Source: a virus
Reading direction: 5' to 3' (one strand)
Length of the DNA: 64,000 nucleotides
IMG/VR virus record: IMGVR_UViG_3300021137_000001
Span: 62,001 to 126,000 of that record
In this document: piece by piece, positions 9,122-16,615 of the stretch
Numbering within the stretch: position 1 is the first letter of the stretch
Layout of the letters: the number at the start of each line of letters is the position of its first letter
Notes under the pieces: model-generated
Seen by the model: only the letters and a program-made list of their open reading frames with translations
Database searches by the model: none
Told to the model about the DNA's origin: nothing
Position numbers and translations under genes: made by a program

Positions 9122-9409
9122 ATGAAGTTATTTGAAATTAAAAAAGAAACACCAAAATGGTTACTTGCAGAATTAGGTATTCCGTTTGGTGATACAGCGC
9201 AACAAGCTGGACAACAAGCTGGACAACCAGCACAGCAAGCTGGCAGTACCGGTGTATTTAATAATCCACAGGCACTTGCAGCATCATTTGAACAATTTAT
9301 GTCTGCTGGTGGATCAGTTCCTTCTGCATTCCGTGGTGTGTTAAAAGATATTTTAAGCACAGCATTAAGTAAAGTAGAAAGCAAACAAGTTAAAGGCCGT
9401 AGAATTTAA
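9122..9409 (+). CDS. Small protein with MKLFEI leader
   Basis: A 95-residue protein starting MKLFEIKKETPKWLLAE, comparable with the leader of the gene at 10148 (MQLHEIQNKSPSWMLVE); the two share the W-x-L-x-E pattern. A short Gln/Ala-rich repeat (QQAGQ units, residues 28-43) follows, then a helical segment. Function unknown; likely part of the late virion gene group. Confidence 0.55.
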   Translation: MKLFEIKKETPKWLLAELGIPFGDTAQQAGQQAGQPAQQAGSTGVFNNPQALAASFEQFMSAGGSVPSAFRGVLKDILSTALSKVESKQVKGRRI

Positions 9410-9441
9410 TCCTCTAAATGTTCTATCTATTGTGCTAATTA

Positions 9442-9449
9442 GATAAATA
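9442..9449 (+). promoter_or_regulatory. T4-late-type promoter
   Basis: GATAAATA 27 bases upstream of the endonuclease 4 start; a ribosome-binding site (AGGAGA) lies between them, so this transcript has a normal leader. Confidence 0.5.
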
Positions 9450-9468
9450 ACTGTATAGGAGATTTTAT

Positions 9469-10173
9469 ATGTACGGTTTCATTTATCTAACAACTTGCAC
9501 TATTAACAATAAAAAATATATAGGATTATGTTCGCATGAATCTATACATAAAGAATTATATTTGGGCAGTGGCAAGATATTAAAAAATGCAGTTAAACGT
9601 TACGGTAAATCTAATTTTACTAGAGTGATATTAGAGGAATGTTCGAGCTGGCAAGAATTATCTGATGCCGAAATTAAATGGATTGCTTACTATAATGCAA
9701 CCACAAATACAGAATTTTACAATATTGACTCAGGCGGGTATGGTGGTGATCCTACTACTATTAAAGAAATTTGGAAAAATAGAACACAAGAACAAAAAGA
9801 TATTATCGGTGACAAAATATCCGCCACTAAGAAACGATTAGGATCAAGTAAAGGTAGTAAAAATTCGATGTACGGTAAACATACGGGTAAATTAGTACAG
9901 GCAGTATGGGATTCGCGCACTAACGAATATAAGAAAGAAATTGGTGCAAAAGTATCAGCTACACGAAAAGAAATGGGATCAGCAAAAGGTGCCAATAATC
10001 CAATGTATGGTAGAAGTGCTATAACTGAAAAAAATCTCAAATGGTATACTAATGGGATAGAAAATAAATACATTACAGAAGGTACACAATCAGATGGTTT
10101 TGTTCGCGGTCGAACTAATTTATCGGGCAACATAGGAAAACGAACAAATGCAACTGCACGAAATACAAAATAA
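9469..10173 (+). CDS. GIY-YIG homing endonuclease 4
   Basis: A 234-residue GIY-YIG nuclease with MYGFIYLTTC...KKYIGLCSH as core and KRYGKSNFTRVILEEC after it. The C-terminal part has two copies of a GSxKGxxNxMYG motif (near residues 125 and 170), a repeat often seen in phage seg/mob-like DNA-binding tails. Start chosen at the ATG with AGGAG 10 bases upstream. It overlaps the next gene by 26 bases, again ending inside the start of its neighbour. Confidence 0.85.
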   Translation: MYGFIYLTTCTINNKKYIGLCSHESIHKELYLGSGKILKNAVKRYGKSNFTRVILEECSSWQELSDAEIKWIAYYNATTNTEFYNIDSGGYGGDPTTIKEIWKNRTQEQKDIIGDKISATKKRLGSSKGSKNSMYGKHTGKLVQAVWDSRTNEYKKEIGAKVSATRKEMGSAKGANNPMYGRSAITEKNLKWYTNGIENKYITEGTQSDGFVRGRTNLSGNIGKRTNATARNTK

Positions 10174-11395
10174 AAGTCCTAGTTGGATGTTAGTCGAATC
10201 AAAGGCATTATCAATGCATATAGAACACTTAGAAGATTTAATCTTTAATAGTGGCTATGTGGGTGCGCAAGCGGCATTAAACTACGTAGAAAGTTTACGT
10301 GCTATGTTAGCAGAAGGCACAGGAACAACTACACAGCTTACAGTTAAGTGGGACGGTGCCCCAGCAATTATCTGCGGGATTGACCCAAGTGATAGTAAAT
10401 TCTTTGTAGGTACTAAATCAGTATTTGCTAAAGGTGAGCCAAAACGTTGTAAAAATGCAGCAGACATTGAAAAATGGTATGCTCCACAACCAGAGCTTGC
10501 AGCAAAATTAACAGCAGCCTTGCATTATCTCCCTAAACTTGGAATTGGAGGAGTTATTCAAGGCGACTTAATGTTTACTCCGGGCGATGTAAGCACAGTA
10601 TCTATTAATGATGAAGATTGTTATGTGTTTACTCCAAACACAATTACGTATGCAGTACCAGTTGATAGCAACTTAGGTAAACGTATTGCAAAAGCTAAAC
10701 TTGGTATTATATTTCACACTAGCTACGAAGGCACTTCATTAGAAACAATGAAAGCAAACTACGGAGTAAACGTGGGTAGCTTGCATCAAACATCAGCAGT
10801 ATGGTTTGATGATGCAACATATAAAGATTACACTGGTATCGCAAGTTTAACACCGAGTGAAGATGCACAAATTAAACAGCAACTATTGTCTACACTAACT
10901 ACAATGGAAAAGATTGGGCAAGCTCGCTTTGACATTATACTAACTAACAAAGAGTTTGCTCGTAACATCAAGCCATTCATCAATCAAATGATTAGACAAG
11001 GCGAGCACGTTGGCGAACCAATGCAGTTCTTACAAAAGTTTATTGATCATACATCTGCTGAACTAATGAAAGATATTGAAACCTTATCGGGTGGTATTAG
11101 TGGACGTGCGGCACAAGGTCGTATTACTAAGATTAAAGAAAAAGAGCAATGGGTTGCTGATAATGCAAACAATTTGTTAGTTATACTTGCAACATACAAA
11201 AAAGTAATCGAACTTAAACACACGTTAATGCGCAAACTACAACAAGTAGAAAGTATCGGTACATTCCAAAAAACAAACGATGGATATAAAGTAACAACTC
11301 CAGAAGGCTTTGTTGCAATTGGGCACGATGGCGGAGCAATTAAGCTAGTTGATAGACTTGAATTTAGTCGTACTAACTTTGCTCGTAGTGCTTAA
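10148..11395 (+). CDS. KxDG-motif nucleotidyltransferase-like virion protein
   Basis: A 415-residue protein. After a leader MQLHEIQNKSPSWMLVE it has VKWDGAPAIICG near residue 65, which matches motif I (K-x-D-G) of the DNA/RNA ligase and capping-enzyme superfamily, followed by FFVGTKSVF (like motif III) and GVIQGDLMF near residue 137 (like motif IIIa). The C-terminal half is helical. T4-like marine phages carry a protein of this general kind; its activity is not established to my knowledge. If the leader is a capsid-targeting sequence, the protein would be injected with the DNA, which is inference. Lys-67 is the predicted adenylation site. Confidence 0.6.
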   Translation: MQLHEIQNKSPSWMLVESKALSMHIEHLEDLIFNSGYVGAQAALNYVESLRAMLAEGTGTTTQLTVKWDGAPAIICGIDPSDSKFFVGTKSVFAKGEPKRCKNAADIEKWYAPQPELAAKLTAALHYLPKLGIGGVIQGDLMFTPGDVSTVSINDEDCYVFTPNTITYAVPVDSNLGKRIAKAKLGIIFHTSYEGTSLETMKANYGVNVGSLHQTSAVWFDDATYKDYTGIASLTPSEDAQIKQQLLSTLTTMEKIGQARFDIILTNKEFARNIKPFINQMIRQGEHVGEPMQFLQKFIDHTSAELMKDIETLSGGISGRAAQGRITKIKEKEQWVADNANNLLVILATYKKVIELKHTLMRKLQQVESIGTFQKTNDGYKVTTPEGFVAIGHDGGAIKLVDRLEFSRTNFARSA

Positions 11396-11431
11396 AAACA
11401 GACACATTACAGTATAGAATTTTGCGCAGAT

Positions 11432-11439
11432 GATAAATA
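11432..11439 (+). promoter_or_regulatory. T4-late-type promoter for 11486 gene
   Basis: GATAAATA, then five bases, then an ATG at 11445 that opens a 14-codon upstream frame. Placed to transcribe the small virion-type gene at 11486. Confidence 0.55.
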
Positions 11440-11444
11440 AATGT

Positions 11445-11489
11445 ATGCGCTTAAACACGCAAACTTTAAATTTAGGAGAAATATTATGA
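11445..11489 (+). CDS. Leaderless 14-codon upstream ORF
   Basis: The ATG at 11445 lies at the predicted +1 of the late promoter. Its frame runs 14 codons and ends in a TGA that overlaps the ATG of the next gene (ATGA). It may couple translation into the next gene or be coincidental; the peptide itself (starting MRLNTQTL) shows no motif. The next gene has its own GGAG site inside this frame. Confidence 0.3.
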   Translation: MRLNTQTLNLGEIL

Positions 11490-11794
11490 CTACACCAGCT
11501 CGCGTTAACGGTGGTGCTTTACCAGTAGTAACAACAGGTCGTTCATTACAAATGTTCACTGTTAGTTTAACAAGCGTTGAAACAGGCTATTCAGCTGTTG
11601 ACAGTGACTTTGAAAAATTAGTACGTGCTATCGAAACAATCGGTACAGTTGAAATCTTGGGTACACCAGCTGCAGGCGCATTCCGTGTTGCTATCTCTGG
11701 TTCACAAGTTACAGCAACATCAGGTACAGGTTCTTTACAAGGTATCTGTAATACAGCAGTTACAACTACTACAGTTGCTGACTTCGTATTTTAA
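11486..11794 (+). CDS. Small virion-type beta protein
   Basis: A 102-residue protein rich in Thr, Val, Ala and Ser with alternating hydrophobic residues, starting MTTPARVNGG. Start chosen at the ATG with GGAG 9 bases upstream rather than the in-frame ATG at 11441. No domain recognised; composition and late promoter suggest a structural protein. A strong terminator follows. Confidence 0.6.
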   Translation: MTTPARVNGGALPVVTTGRSLQMFTVSLTSVETGYSAVDSDFEKLVRAIETIGTVEILGTPAAGAFRVAISGSQVTATSGTGSLQGICNTAVTTTTVADFVF

Positions 11795-11817
11795 TTTAAA
11801 ACATTAAAATGTAAACT

Positions 11818-11848
11818 AAAAAGGCAGTTTTATTACTGCCTTTTTTTA
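11818..11848 (+). terminator. Rho-independent terminator
   Basis: Stem AAAAAGGCAG / CTGCCTTTTT with an 8-base loop and a T tract, directly after the gene ending at 11794. Confidence 0.9.
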
Positions 11849-11852
11849 CGAC

Positions 11853-11860
11853 TATAAATA
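11853..11860 (+). promoter_or_regulatory. T4-late-type promoter, leaderless geometry
   Basis: Perfect TATAAATA, five bases (TTGCT), then the ATG of the next gene at 11866. It follows the terminator directly. Confidence 0.7.
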
Positions 11861-11865
11861 TTGCT

Positions 11866-12288
11866 ATGGAAGCATTATATCAGTATCGAGCATACACCCT
11901 AATAGATATAACCGAAACAAAAGTACTAGCACAATCAGTGGAACAACAGAAGCAACGCAATCAACAACGTAATTGGGAAACAATTAACCAGTTATTAAGT
12001 TTGCGAGCACAGTTAATAGAATTTAACTATCTGACTATGGTTTCTGCTGATGTTGCAGAGTATTCGTTTGGTATTAACTATGTAGGTACACATAACATCT
12101 GGGCATTTGACTTTGCAGTTGAACACGAAGATGTTTATGCACTTAATCACGACAAATTTGGAGTACTTAAAGATGATTTCAAAATTGCCCCAATCATACT
12201 TGGGCTAGACGAAACAGCTCACCCACCATTGCCACTGTTTTACGCTAGTGGCGCAGATAAAAATATCTACTTTAAAACACGTACTTAA
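11866..12288 (+). CDS. Conserved phage protein, unknown function
   Basis: A 140-residue protein with no ribosome-binding site; its ATG coincides with the predicted +1 of a perfect late promoter. The N-terminal third is Gln/Arg-rich and helical (residues 20-50), the rest mixed alpha/beta with NIWAFDFAVEHEDVY near residue 77. No domain recognised. Confidence 0.6.
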   Translation: MEALYQYRAYTLIDITETKVLAQSVEQQKQRNQQRNWETINQLLSLRAQLIEFNYLTMVSADVAEYSFGINYVGTHNIWAFDFAVEHEDVYALNHDKFGVLKDDFKIAPIILGLDETAHPPLPLFYASGADKNIYFKTRT

Positions 12289-12404
12289 CATATTTCGATT
12301 GTAACTAAATATTAGTTAGATGCAACAACAATAATCATGGCACACATTAAGGCATAAACTAGGCTCAACGAATACGCATCGCTAAACTTAATTGGACAGC
12401 GACA

Positions 12405-12668
12405 ATGGCAAAACCTACAGAAATAGAGAAACAAAATCTAGAAGCTCATGTTGAACTGTGTGCCGTAAGGTATGGTAGTTTGGAAAATAAACTGGACAAT
12501 TTAGAACAGAGAATGGATAAACTCGAGTTACATCTTGTTGACATTAAAAATTCACTGGCTGATAGAGTTGCAGGTAGCGATAAGCAAACAATCAGCATAT
12601 TTACAACAATGATGGGTGTTGTACTAGCTGGACTTATTGGTTTTATTACACATGGTATGTTTAAGTAA
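12405..12668 (+). CDS. Small coiled-coil protein with C-terminal membrane anchor
   Basis: An 87-residue protein. Residues 24-52 form a heptad coiled coil (LENKLDNLEQRMDKLE) and residues 65-84 a hydrophobic membrane segment rich in Gly and Val. Similar small tail-anchored proteins are common near virion genes of T4-like phages. A role at the inner membrane, for example in lysis timing or injection, is possible but not shown. The start has no clear ribosome-binding site beyond CAGCGACA. Confidence 0.6.
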   Translation: MAKPTEIEKQNLEAHVELCAVRYGSLENKLDNLEQRMDKLELHLVDIKNSLADRVAGSDKQTISIFTTMMGVVLAGLIGFITHGMFK

Positions 12669-12674
12669 TAAATA
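12667..12674 (+). promoter_or_regulatory. T4-late-type promoter, leaderless geometry
   Basis: AATAAATA followed by CTTGT and ATG at 12680, the same spacing and nearly the same bases as at 2706. Confidence 0.6.
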
Positions 12675-12679
12675 CTTGT

Positions 12680-12889
12680 ATGAAAATTGTTGAACTCACA
12701 AGCAAGTTATTACTTGCGATAACAAACGAAGAAGCTGAATTACTAGAAAAATTCATCGGCGAAGATACTATTGCTAAACGTGATCTTAATGAACGCGAAC
12801 AATTAATTGCTGGTCAGCTTACTGTCAAAGACGTACTATTACGCACAAATGATTCCGGAAAACTCTATTACAAAAAACGTATTAACTGA
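12680..12889 (+). CDS. Small conserved phage protein
   Basis: A 69-residue charged helical protein without a ribosome-binding site, transcribed from the late promoter whose +1 is its start codon. It contains NEREQLIAGQLTVKDVL; no function recognised. The next gene starts 41 bases before its end. Confidence 0.6.
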   Translation: MKIVELTSKLLLAITNEEAELLEKFIGEDTIAKRDLNEREQLIAGQLTVKDVLLRTNDSGKLYYKKRIN

Positions 12890-13340
12890 AATCGACGTTG
12901 AAAAAATACGACGATTTACAGAAGCTGAACTTGCTAAACATAGTAAAGGTCCGCTTCCATTCTGCTATCAGCTGGGCGCAGACACACTAATCGTTGGTAA
13001 GTATAAAATAGTAAAGATAACAGATAAAAGCTGGCGTATAACTAAAGATAACGAACAAGTGTTTGACTTCTTTAATCGCAAAGATGCTATATTTTATTGC
13101 ATTGCGCTACATAAGAACAAGTATGATTTAGCACAAGAAGTACGCATTAATGATAACTTAATTGGCATACTTGAATTTGATGCTATACTGTACAGATACC
13201 GTTATAAGCAAGCACAAGAGAAGAATGATGATTGGAAAATTGCATTATATTCAAACAAATACACTGAAACAATGCTTAGAATTGAAGAGTCAAAGAAACA
13301 ATTAAAGAAGTCTATCGTTTTGATAAATAATATTAACTAA
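12849..13340 (+). CDS. Conserved phage protein, unknown function
   Basis: A 163-residue protein starting at ATG 12849 inside the previous gene. Residues 40-80 look beta-rich (DTLIVGKYKIVKITDKSWRI) and the C-terminus is a charged helix. No catalytic motif. Position suggests a late virion or packaging-associated role; I do not recognise the family. Confidence 0.55.
   Translation: MIPENSITKNVLTEIDVEKIRRFTEAELAKHSKGPLPFCYQLGADTLIVGKYKIVKITDKSWRITKDNEQVFDFFNRKDAIFYCIALHKNKYDLAQEVRINDNLIGILEFDAILYRYRYKQAQEKNDDWKIALYSNKYTETMLRIEESKKQLKKSIVLINNIN
13322..13329 (+). promoter_or_regulatory. T4-late-type promoter
   Basis: GATAAATA inside the last codons of the previous gene, 34 bases before the next start; a leader with AGGAAG is present. 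Confidence 0.45.
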
Positions 13341-13362
13341 TTGAATTCAGGAAGAACTAAAC

Positions 13363-14043
13363 ATGAAACTATCAGAAATGTCATCGACATCTGCAAAAAA
13401 AATTAATAAAGTATTGGAAAGTCGCTTCGGTTTTGCAATTGATTATGATTCATTGTCTATTGCTAAAGCACAACGCTTAGGCGAAACAATTTCATTAAAC
13501 TTAAACAAAATCCGTCATAGTGCAGATTTTCACACTGCGGAAACAAATCCACGTTATATGGAATTGTTAACAGTACAAGAAGGCATTAACACTTGGCTTA
13601 CTGAACAACATCAACAATTAAACGAAGGTGAAGTTGGTAATGCAGAAGTATTATTAGCTGCTAAAGACATGGTTGATAGTGTACAAGATACAATTGAAAA
13701 AGTTGGTAAAATGCAAAATGAACAACTTCCACAGTTGTTAGACAGCATCCGTGATCAAATTGGTTCACAACAAGCTGATGCATTTAAAAATGCTGTAGGT
13801 GCAACATTAGATCAACTAATGCAAAACTTACAATCTGCACGTGAAGGTGTTGACACTGGTGTACGTGTACTAAGCGGTGAACAAGTTGACCAGCCAATGG
13901 AATTAGGCGGCGAGCCAGCTATGGGTGCAGAGCTTCCTCCAGCTCCTGAATCAGATTTTGATACAGAAGAACCAGCTGATGGATTTGCAGCAACTGATGC
14001 TGCTGTCGGCGGAACTGAAACATTAGGTAGAGAATTGCGTTAA
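13363..14043 (+). CDS. Helical acidic virion-type protein
   Basis: A 226-residue protein starting MKLSEMSSTSAKK, with long predicted helices (residues 50-160), and an acidic Pro/Glu/Ala-rich tail. Composition is like phage head-core or scaffold proteins. No enzyme motif. The stop overlaps the start of the next gene (TAATG), so the pair is translationally coupled. Confidence 0.5.
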   Translation: MKLSEMSSTSAKKINKVLESRFGFAIDYDSLSIAKAQRLGETISLNLNKIRHSADFHTAETNPRYMELLTVQEGINTWLTEQHQQLNEGEVGNAEVLLAAKDMVDSVQDTIEKVGKMQNEQLPQLLDSIRDQIGSQQADAFKNAVGATLDQLMQNLQSAREGVDTGVRVLSGEQVDQPMELGGEPAMGAELPPAPESDFDTEEPADGFAATDAAVGGTETLGRELR

Positions 14044-14429
14044 TGCGTTTACGCGAATTTGCAAGTGATGCCGCAACTCCAGAGTCTAACTTAGTTACTG
14101 CTCTGGAATTATTGCGTCACCGTTCACAGGACAAATCAACTCCAGCAACAATTAGTACAAAAAGTCTTATTAATCTAGTATTAAACACAGACAAATCATT
14201 TAGCTATGATGCACTAGTTGATGCTAACGAAAACAATCCAGCAGTAAAAAATCTTATTAAAAGTTTTAATCGAGACCAAGTCATCCTTGCTCCATTAAAT
14301 GATGGCGAAGATTCAACAACTACTAACGTAGGCGATCAACAAGGGCAAGGCCAATTCCAAGCACCAGTCGACGATGTTAGTTCAATGGCAGCACGTGCCG
14401 CTAAATCACGTGGCGCCCCAATAGCATAA
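14043..14429 (+). CDS. Small virion-type protein with MRLREF leader
   Basis: A 128-residue protein opening MRLREFASDAATPES, again like the leaders at 8098, 8521, 9122 and 10148. The tail is Gln/Gly/Ala-rich. No domain recognised. Coupled to the previous gene. Confidence 0.5.
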   Translation: MRLREFASDAATPESNLVTALELLRHRSQDKSTPATISTKSLINLVLNTDKSFSYDALVDANENNPAVKNLIKSFNRDQVILAPLNDGEDSTTTNVGDQQGQGQFQAPVDDVSSMAARAAKSRGAPIA

Positions 14430-14440
14430 TAATCAACGCA

Positions 14441-14469
14441 TTGACATCACCACATAAATAGTGTAGTAT
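14441..14469 (+). promoter_or_regulatory. Sigma70-type promoter upstream of the Fe-S cassette
   Basis: TTGACA at 14441, 17-base spacer, TAGTAT at 14464. It lies before the HNH gene and probably served iscU before the endonuclease gene was inserted (inference). Confidence 0.5.
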
Positions 14470-14516
14470 ATTAGTATACTATTGGAGATTAAACTCGCAG
14501 GCTTGTGCGCCAAGAC

Positions 14517-14524
14517 ACTAAATA
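14517..14524 (+). promoter_or_regulatory. T4-late-type promoter, leaderless geometry
   Basis: ACTAAATA followed by CATGT and the ATG of the HNH gene at 14530. Confidence 0.5.
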
Positions 14525-14529
14525 CATGT

Positions 14530-15117
14530 ATGAAAAACAAATACGGTATTATTAAAGCATGCTTATATTGTAAGAATGAGTTTGAAACTAAACCTCGTTT
14601 TTTAGAATATTGTTCTCAATCCTGTAAGAATCCTAATAACAGAGCAGGACATACGCCATGGAACAAAGGTGCTAAATTTACAGCGGAACAAAAAGCTAAA
14701 CAAAATACAAGTGGGCTTAAAAAAGGGTGGGGTTGGAATAAAGGTATTCCAAACGAAGCACAAAAACAAAAATGGACAGGCGAAGGTAACCCAAATTGGG
14801 ATGGTAAAGTTAATAATCAACGTCCTAAAAATTATGTAGATGATGAGTTTACTGCATATAAAAGAGAATGTAAGAAAGCAACATATCGTTCTTGGTATGC
14901 CATGAAGAAGGAAGGATTAGTGCCTGTATTAGGCAAAAGAAAAACAGATTGGCAAATGGATCATATTATTCCATTCAAACAAGGATTTGAATTAGGAATA
15001 GATCCTGCGATAATTGGTAGTAGAAAGAATTTAAGATTTATATTAGGTGAAGAAAATAGAAGTAAGTGGGATAAGTTTCAATCGGAAGATATAGTTAAAT
15101 CTATAATAGGAGAATAA
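14530..15117 (+). CDS. HNH homing endonuclease 5 (iscU site)
   Basis: A 195-residue endonuclease. The N-terminus has a zinc-finger-like CLYCKNEF...YCSQSC (residues 11-35), the middle has PWNKG and GNPNWDGK motifs typical of phage HNH/NUMOD proteins, and the C-terminus carries WQMDHIIPFKQG...NLRFI, the HNH nuclease core. The start at 14530 is chosen from the late promoter geometry; an upstream in-frame start at 14482 is less likely. It ends one base before the iscU ATG. Its likely target is iscU. Confidence 0.82.
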   Translation: MKNKYGIIKACLYCKNEFETKPRFLEYCSQSCKNPNNRAGHTPWNKGAKFTAEQKAKQNTSGLKKGWGWNKGIPNEAQKQKWTGEGNPNWDGKVNNQRPKNYVDDEFTAYKRECKKATYRSWYAMKKEGLVPVLGKRKTDWQMDHIIPFKQGFELGIDPAIIGSRKNLRFILGEENRSKWDKFQSEDIVKSIIGE

Positions 15118-15118
15118 C

Positions 15119-15510
15119 ATGGCATATTCAGCAGCCGTTTTGGACCATTATGAAAATCCAAGAAATGTGGGATCTTTAGACAAGGAGAATGCGCAAGTTG
15201 GGACCGGAATCGTCGGTGCCCCAGCTTGCGGATGACAGGTGACGTCATGAAGTTACAAATTCAAGTCGAAGACGGTATTATAATTGATGCAAAGTTTAAA
15301 ACTTACGGATGCGGAAGTGCGATTGCTAGTTCGAGCCTCGTCACTGAACTGCTTAAGGGCATGTCGCTTGACCAAGCTCAAGAGATTAAGAATAGCGAGA
15401 TTGCTGAAGAACTTGCGTTACCGCCGGTAAAGATACACTGCAGCGTCCTGGCCGAGGACAGCATCCGTGCTGCAATAGCAGATTACAAAAAGAAAAATAA
15501 TCTAACATAG
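15119..15510 (+). CDS. iscU: Fe-S cluster scaffold IscU, interrupted by 8 extra bases
   Basis: The frame from ATG 15119 (AGGAG 7 bases upstream) reads MAYSAAVLDHYENPRNVG and reaches APACG, then a TGA at 15233. The rest of IscU (DVMKLQIQVEDG, TYGCGSA, KIHCSVLAED) continues in another frame to 15510. All three cluster-binding Cys are encoded (37 in the first part, the other two in the second). Compared with the family sequence ACGDVMK there are exactly 8 extra bases. A hop of peptidyl-tRNA from GGA (15230) to GGT (15238) would restore the family sequence; alternatively the second part restarts at ATG 15247 with AGGTGA in front. It may also be a broken gene. Flanked by two endonuclease genes and followed by iscA. 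Confidence 0.85.
15233..15240 (+). other. 8-base coding gap in iscU (candidate translational hop)
   Basis: TGACAGGT lies between the take-off glycine codon GGA and the next in-frame family codon GAC. The landing codon GGT is its last triplet. The stop codon directly after the take-off codon and Gly-to-Gly matching are the same arrangement as in the T4 gene 60 hop. Confidence 0.4.
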
Positions 15511-15523
15511 AGCAAATAACTTT

Positions 15524-15531
15524 GATAAATA
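15524..15531 (+). promoter_or_regulatory. T4-late-type promoter, leaderless geometry
   Basis: GATAAATA followed by AAGTT and ATG at 15537. Confidence 0.55.
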
Positions 15532-15536
15532 AAGTT

Positions 15537-16295
15537 ATGAATAACCTTTGCCTATGCGGATGCGGTGTAAAATTAAGAAAAGATAATAGAACAGGTTATC
15601 AAAAAGGACACAAACCTTGTCCTATTTGCGGCACACTAGTAAAAGGATCGGGATTAGAATGTTGCTCCAAAGCATGTTCTGCCAAATTACATTGGCAACG
15701 ACATCCTGAAATGAAAGAAACCCGAAGTTGGAATGCCGCAAGAAACGCTGTTCGTGAATTGCACAGAGATAGTTGGCTTAAGAATTTATCTAATGCTTGT
15801 ATAGGAAGAAGTCCTTGGAACAAAGGCACAAAAAGTATGCAAGTGCCTTGGAACAAAGATCTACCCGCAGCACAACAACCTAGATTTAATGTTAAAAGTC
15901 CCGACGGGTGGTATGAAAAATATAAGAAGACTAATCTAAAAAAATACGGAGTAGAAAATCCAGGTATATTAGCCAAATCGTCACCGAGAAGCAAAAAAGA
16001 AAAGTTGTTAGAACAGTATTTGATTGATTATAAAATTAATCAGAGAATAGGGAATAACAAGCCAGACTATGTTAATGAAGATACTAAACATATAATTGAA
16101 GTTTATGGAGATTATTGGCATTGTAACCCGACCACATTTACAGCAGATTTCTACCATTCACAACTTAAAATGACCGCTAAAGAAAAATGGCAAAAAGATT
16201 TAGTTAGAAAGACAGAATTAGAATCCTTGGGATATACAGTTACTATTGTATGGGAAGGTGAATTAAAAGAGTTTATTAAAGGATTACAAAAATGA
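15537..16295 (+). CDS. Vsr-fold homing endonuclease 6 (iscA site)
   Basis: A 252-residue protein. The N-terminus has zinc-knuckle patterns (CLCGCGVKL, CPICG, CCSKAC) and a PWNKG motif; the C-terminus has HIIEVYGDYWHCNP and KWQKDLVRKTELESLGYTV, which match the catalytic region of very-short-patch-repair type (Vsr/EDxHD) nucleases found in phage homing enzymes. No ribosome-binding site; the start lies at the late promoter +1. The stop overlaps the iscA start (ATGA). Confidence 0.75.
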   Translation: MNNLCLCGCGVKLRKDNRTGYQKGHKPCPICGTLVKGSGLECCSKACSAKLHWQRHPEMKETRSWNAARNAVRELHRDSWLKNLSNACIGRSPWNKGTKSMQVPWNKDLPAAQQPRFNVKSPDGWYEKYKKTNLKKYGVENPGILAKSSPRSKKEKLLEQYLIDYKINQRIGNNKPDYVNEDTKHIIEVYGDYWHCNPTTFTADFYHSQLKMTAKEKWQKDLVRKTELESLGYTVTIVWEGELKEFIKGLQK

Positions 16296-16615
16296 TTAGT
16301 TTAACTGAATTAGCCGCAGAGAAGATTAAGAAAAGCATTGATGCACGTGCTACAACAACGCTGGGTATTAAAGTTGGAGTTAAGACTGCTGGATGTAGTG
16401 GTATGAGTTATGTGCTTGAGTTTGTTGAACAACTAACAGCAGACGATATTGAATACAAATGTCACGGAGTTAGCATATTTACAACACCAAAAGACTTAGT
16501 CTACGTAGATGGTTTGCGTATGGACTGGCAACGTCAAGGACTTAACGAAGGCTTTGAGTTTATTAATCCAAATGAAGCAGGTAAATGTGGTTGCGGTGAG
16601 AGTTTTACAGTATGA
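16292..16615 (+). CDS. iscA: A-type Fe-S carrier IscA/HesB
   Basis: A 107-residue A-type carrier. The three conserved cysteines are present: KTAGCSG near residue 35 and KCGCGESF at the C-terminus. It would carry Fe-S clusters from IscU to target proteins. The start overlaps the stop of the Vsr-type gene. No iscS, hscA, hscB or fdx is seen nearby, so it must rely on host cysteine desulfurase; the DnaK at 38251 is not an HscA. Confidence 0.9.
   Translation: MISLTELAAEKIKKSIDARATTTLGIKVGVKTAGCSGMSYVLEFVEQLTADDIEYKCHGVSIFTTPKDLVYVDGLRMDWQRQGLNEGFEFINPNEAGKCGCGESFTV

Noticed and set aside
12304-12325. Terminator in the 12289-12404 gap
   Set aside because: TAACTAA/TTAGTTA is an inverted repeat, but AT-only with no T tract; left as unassigned.
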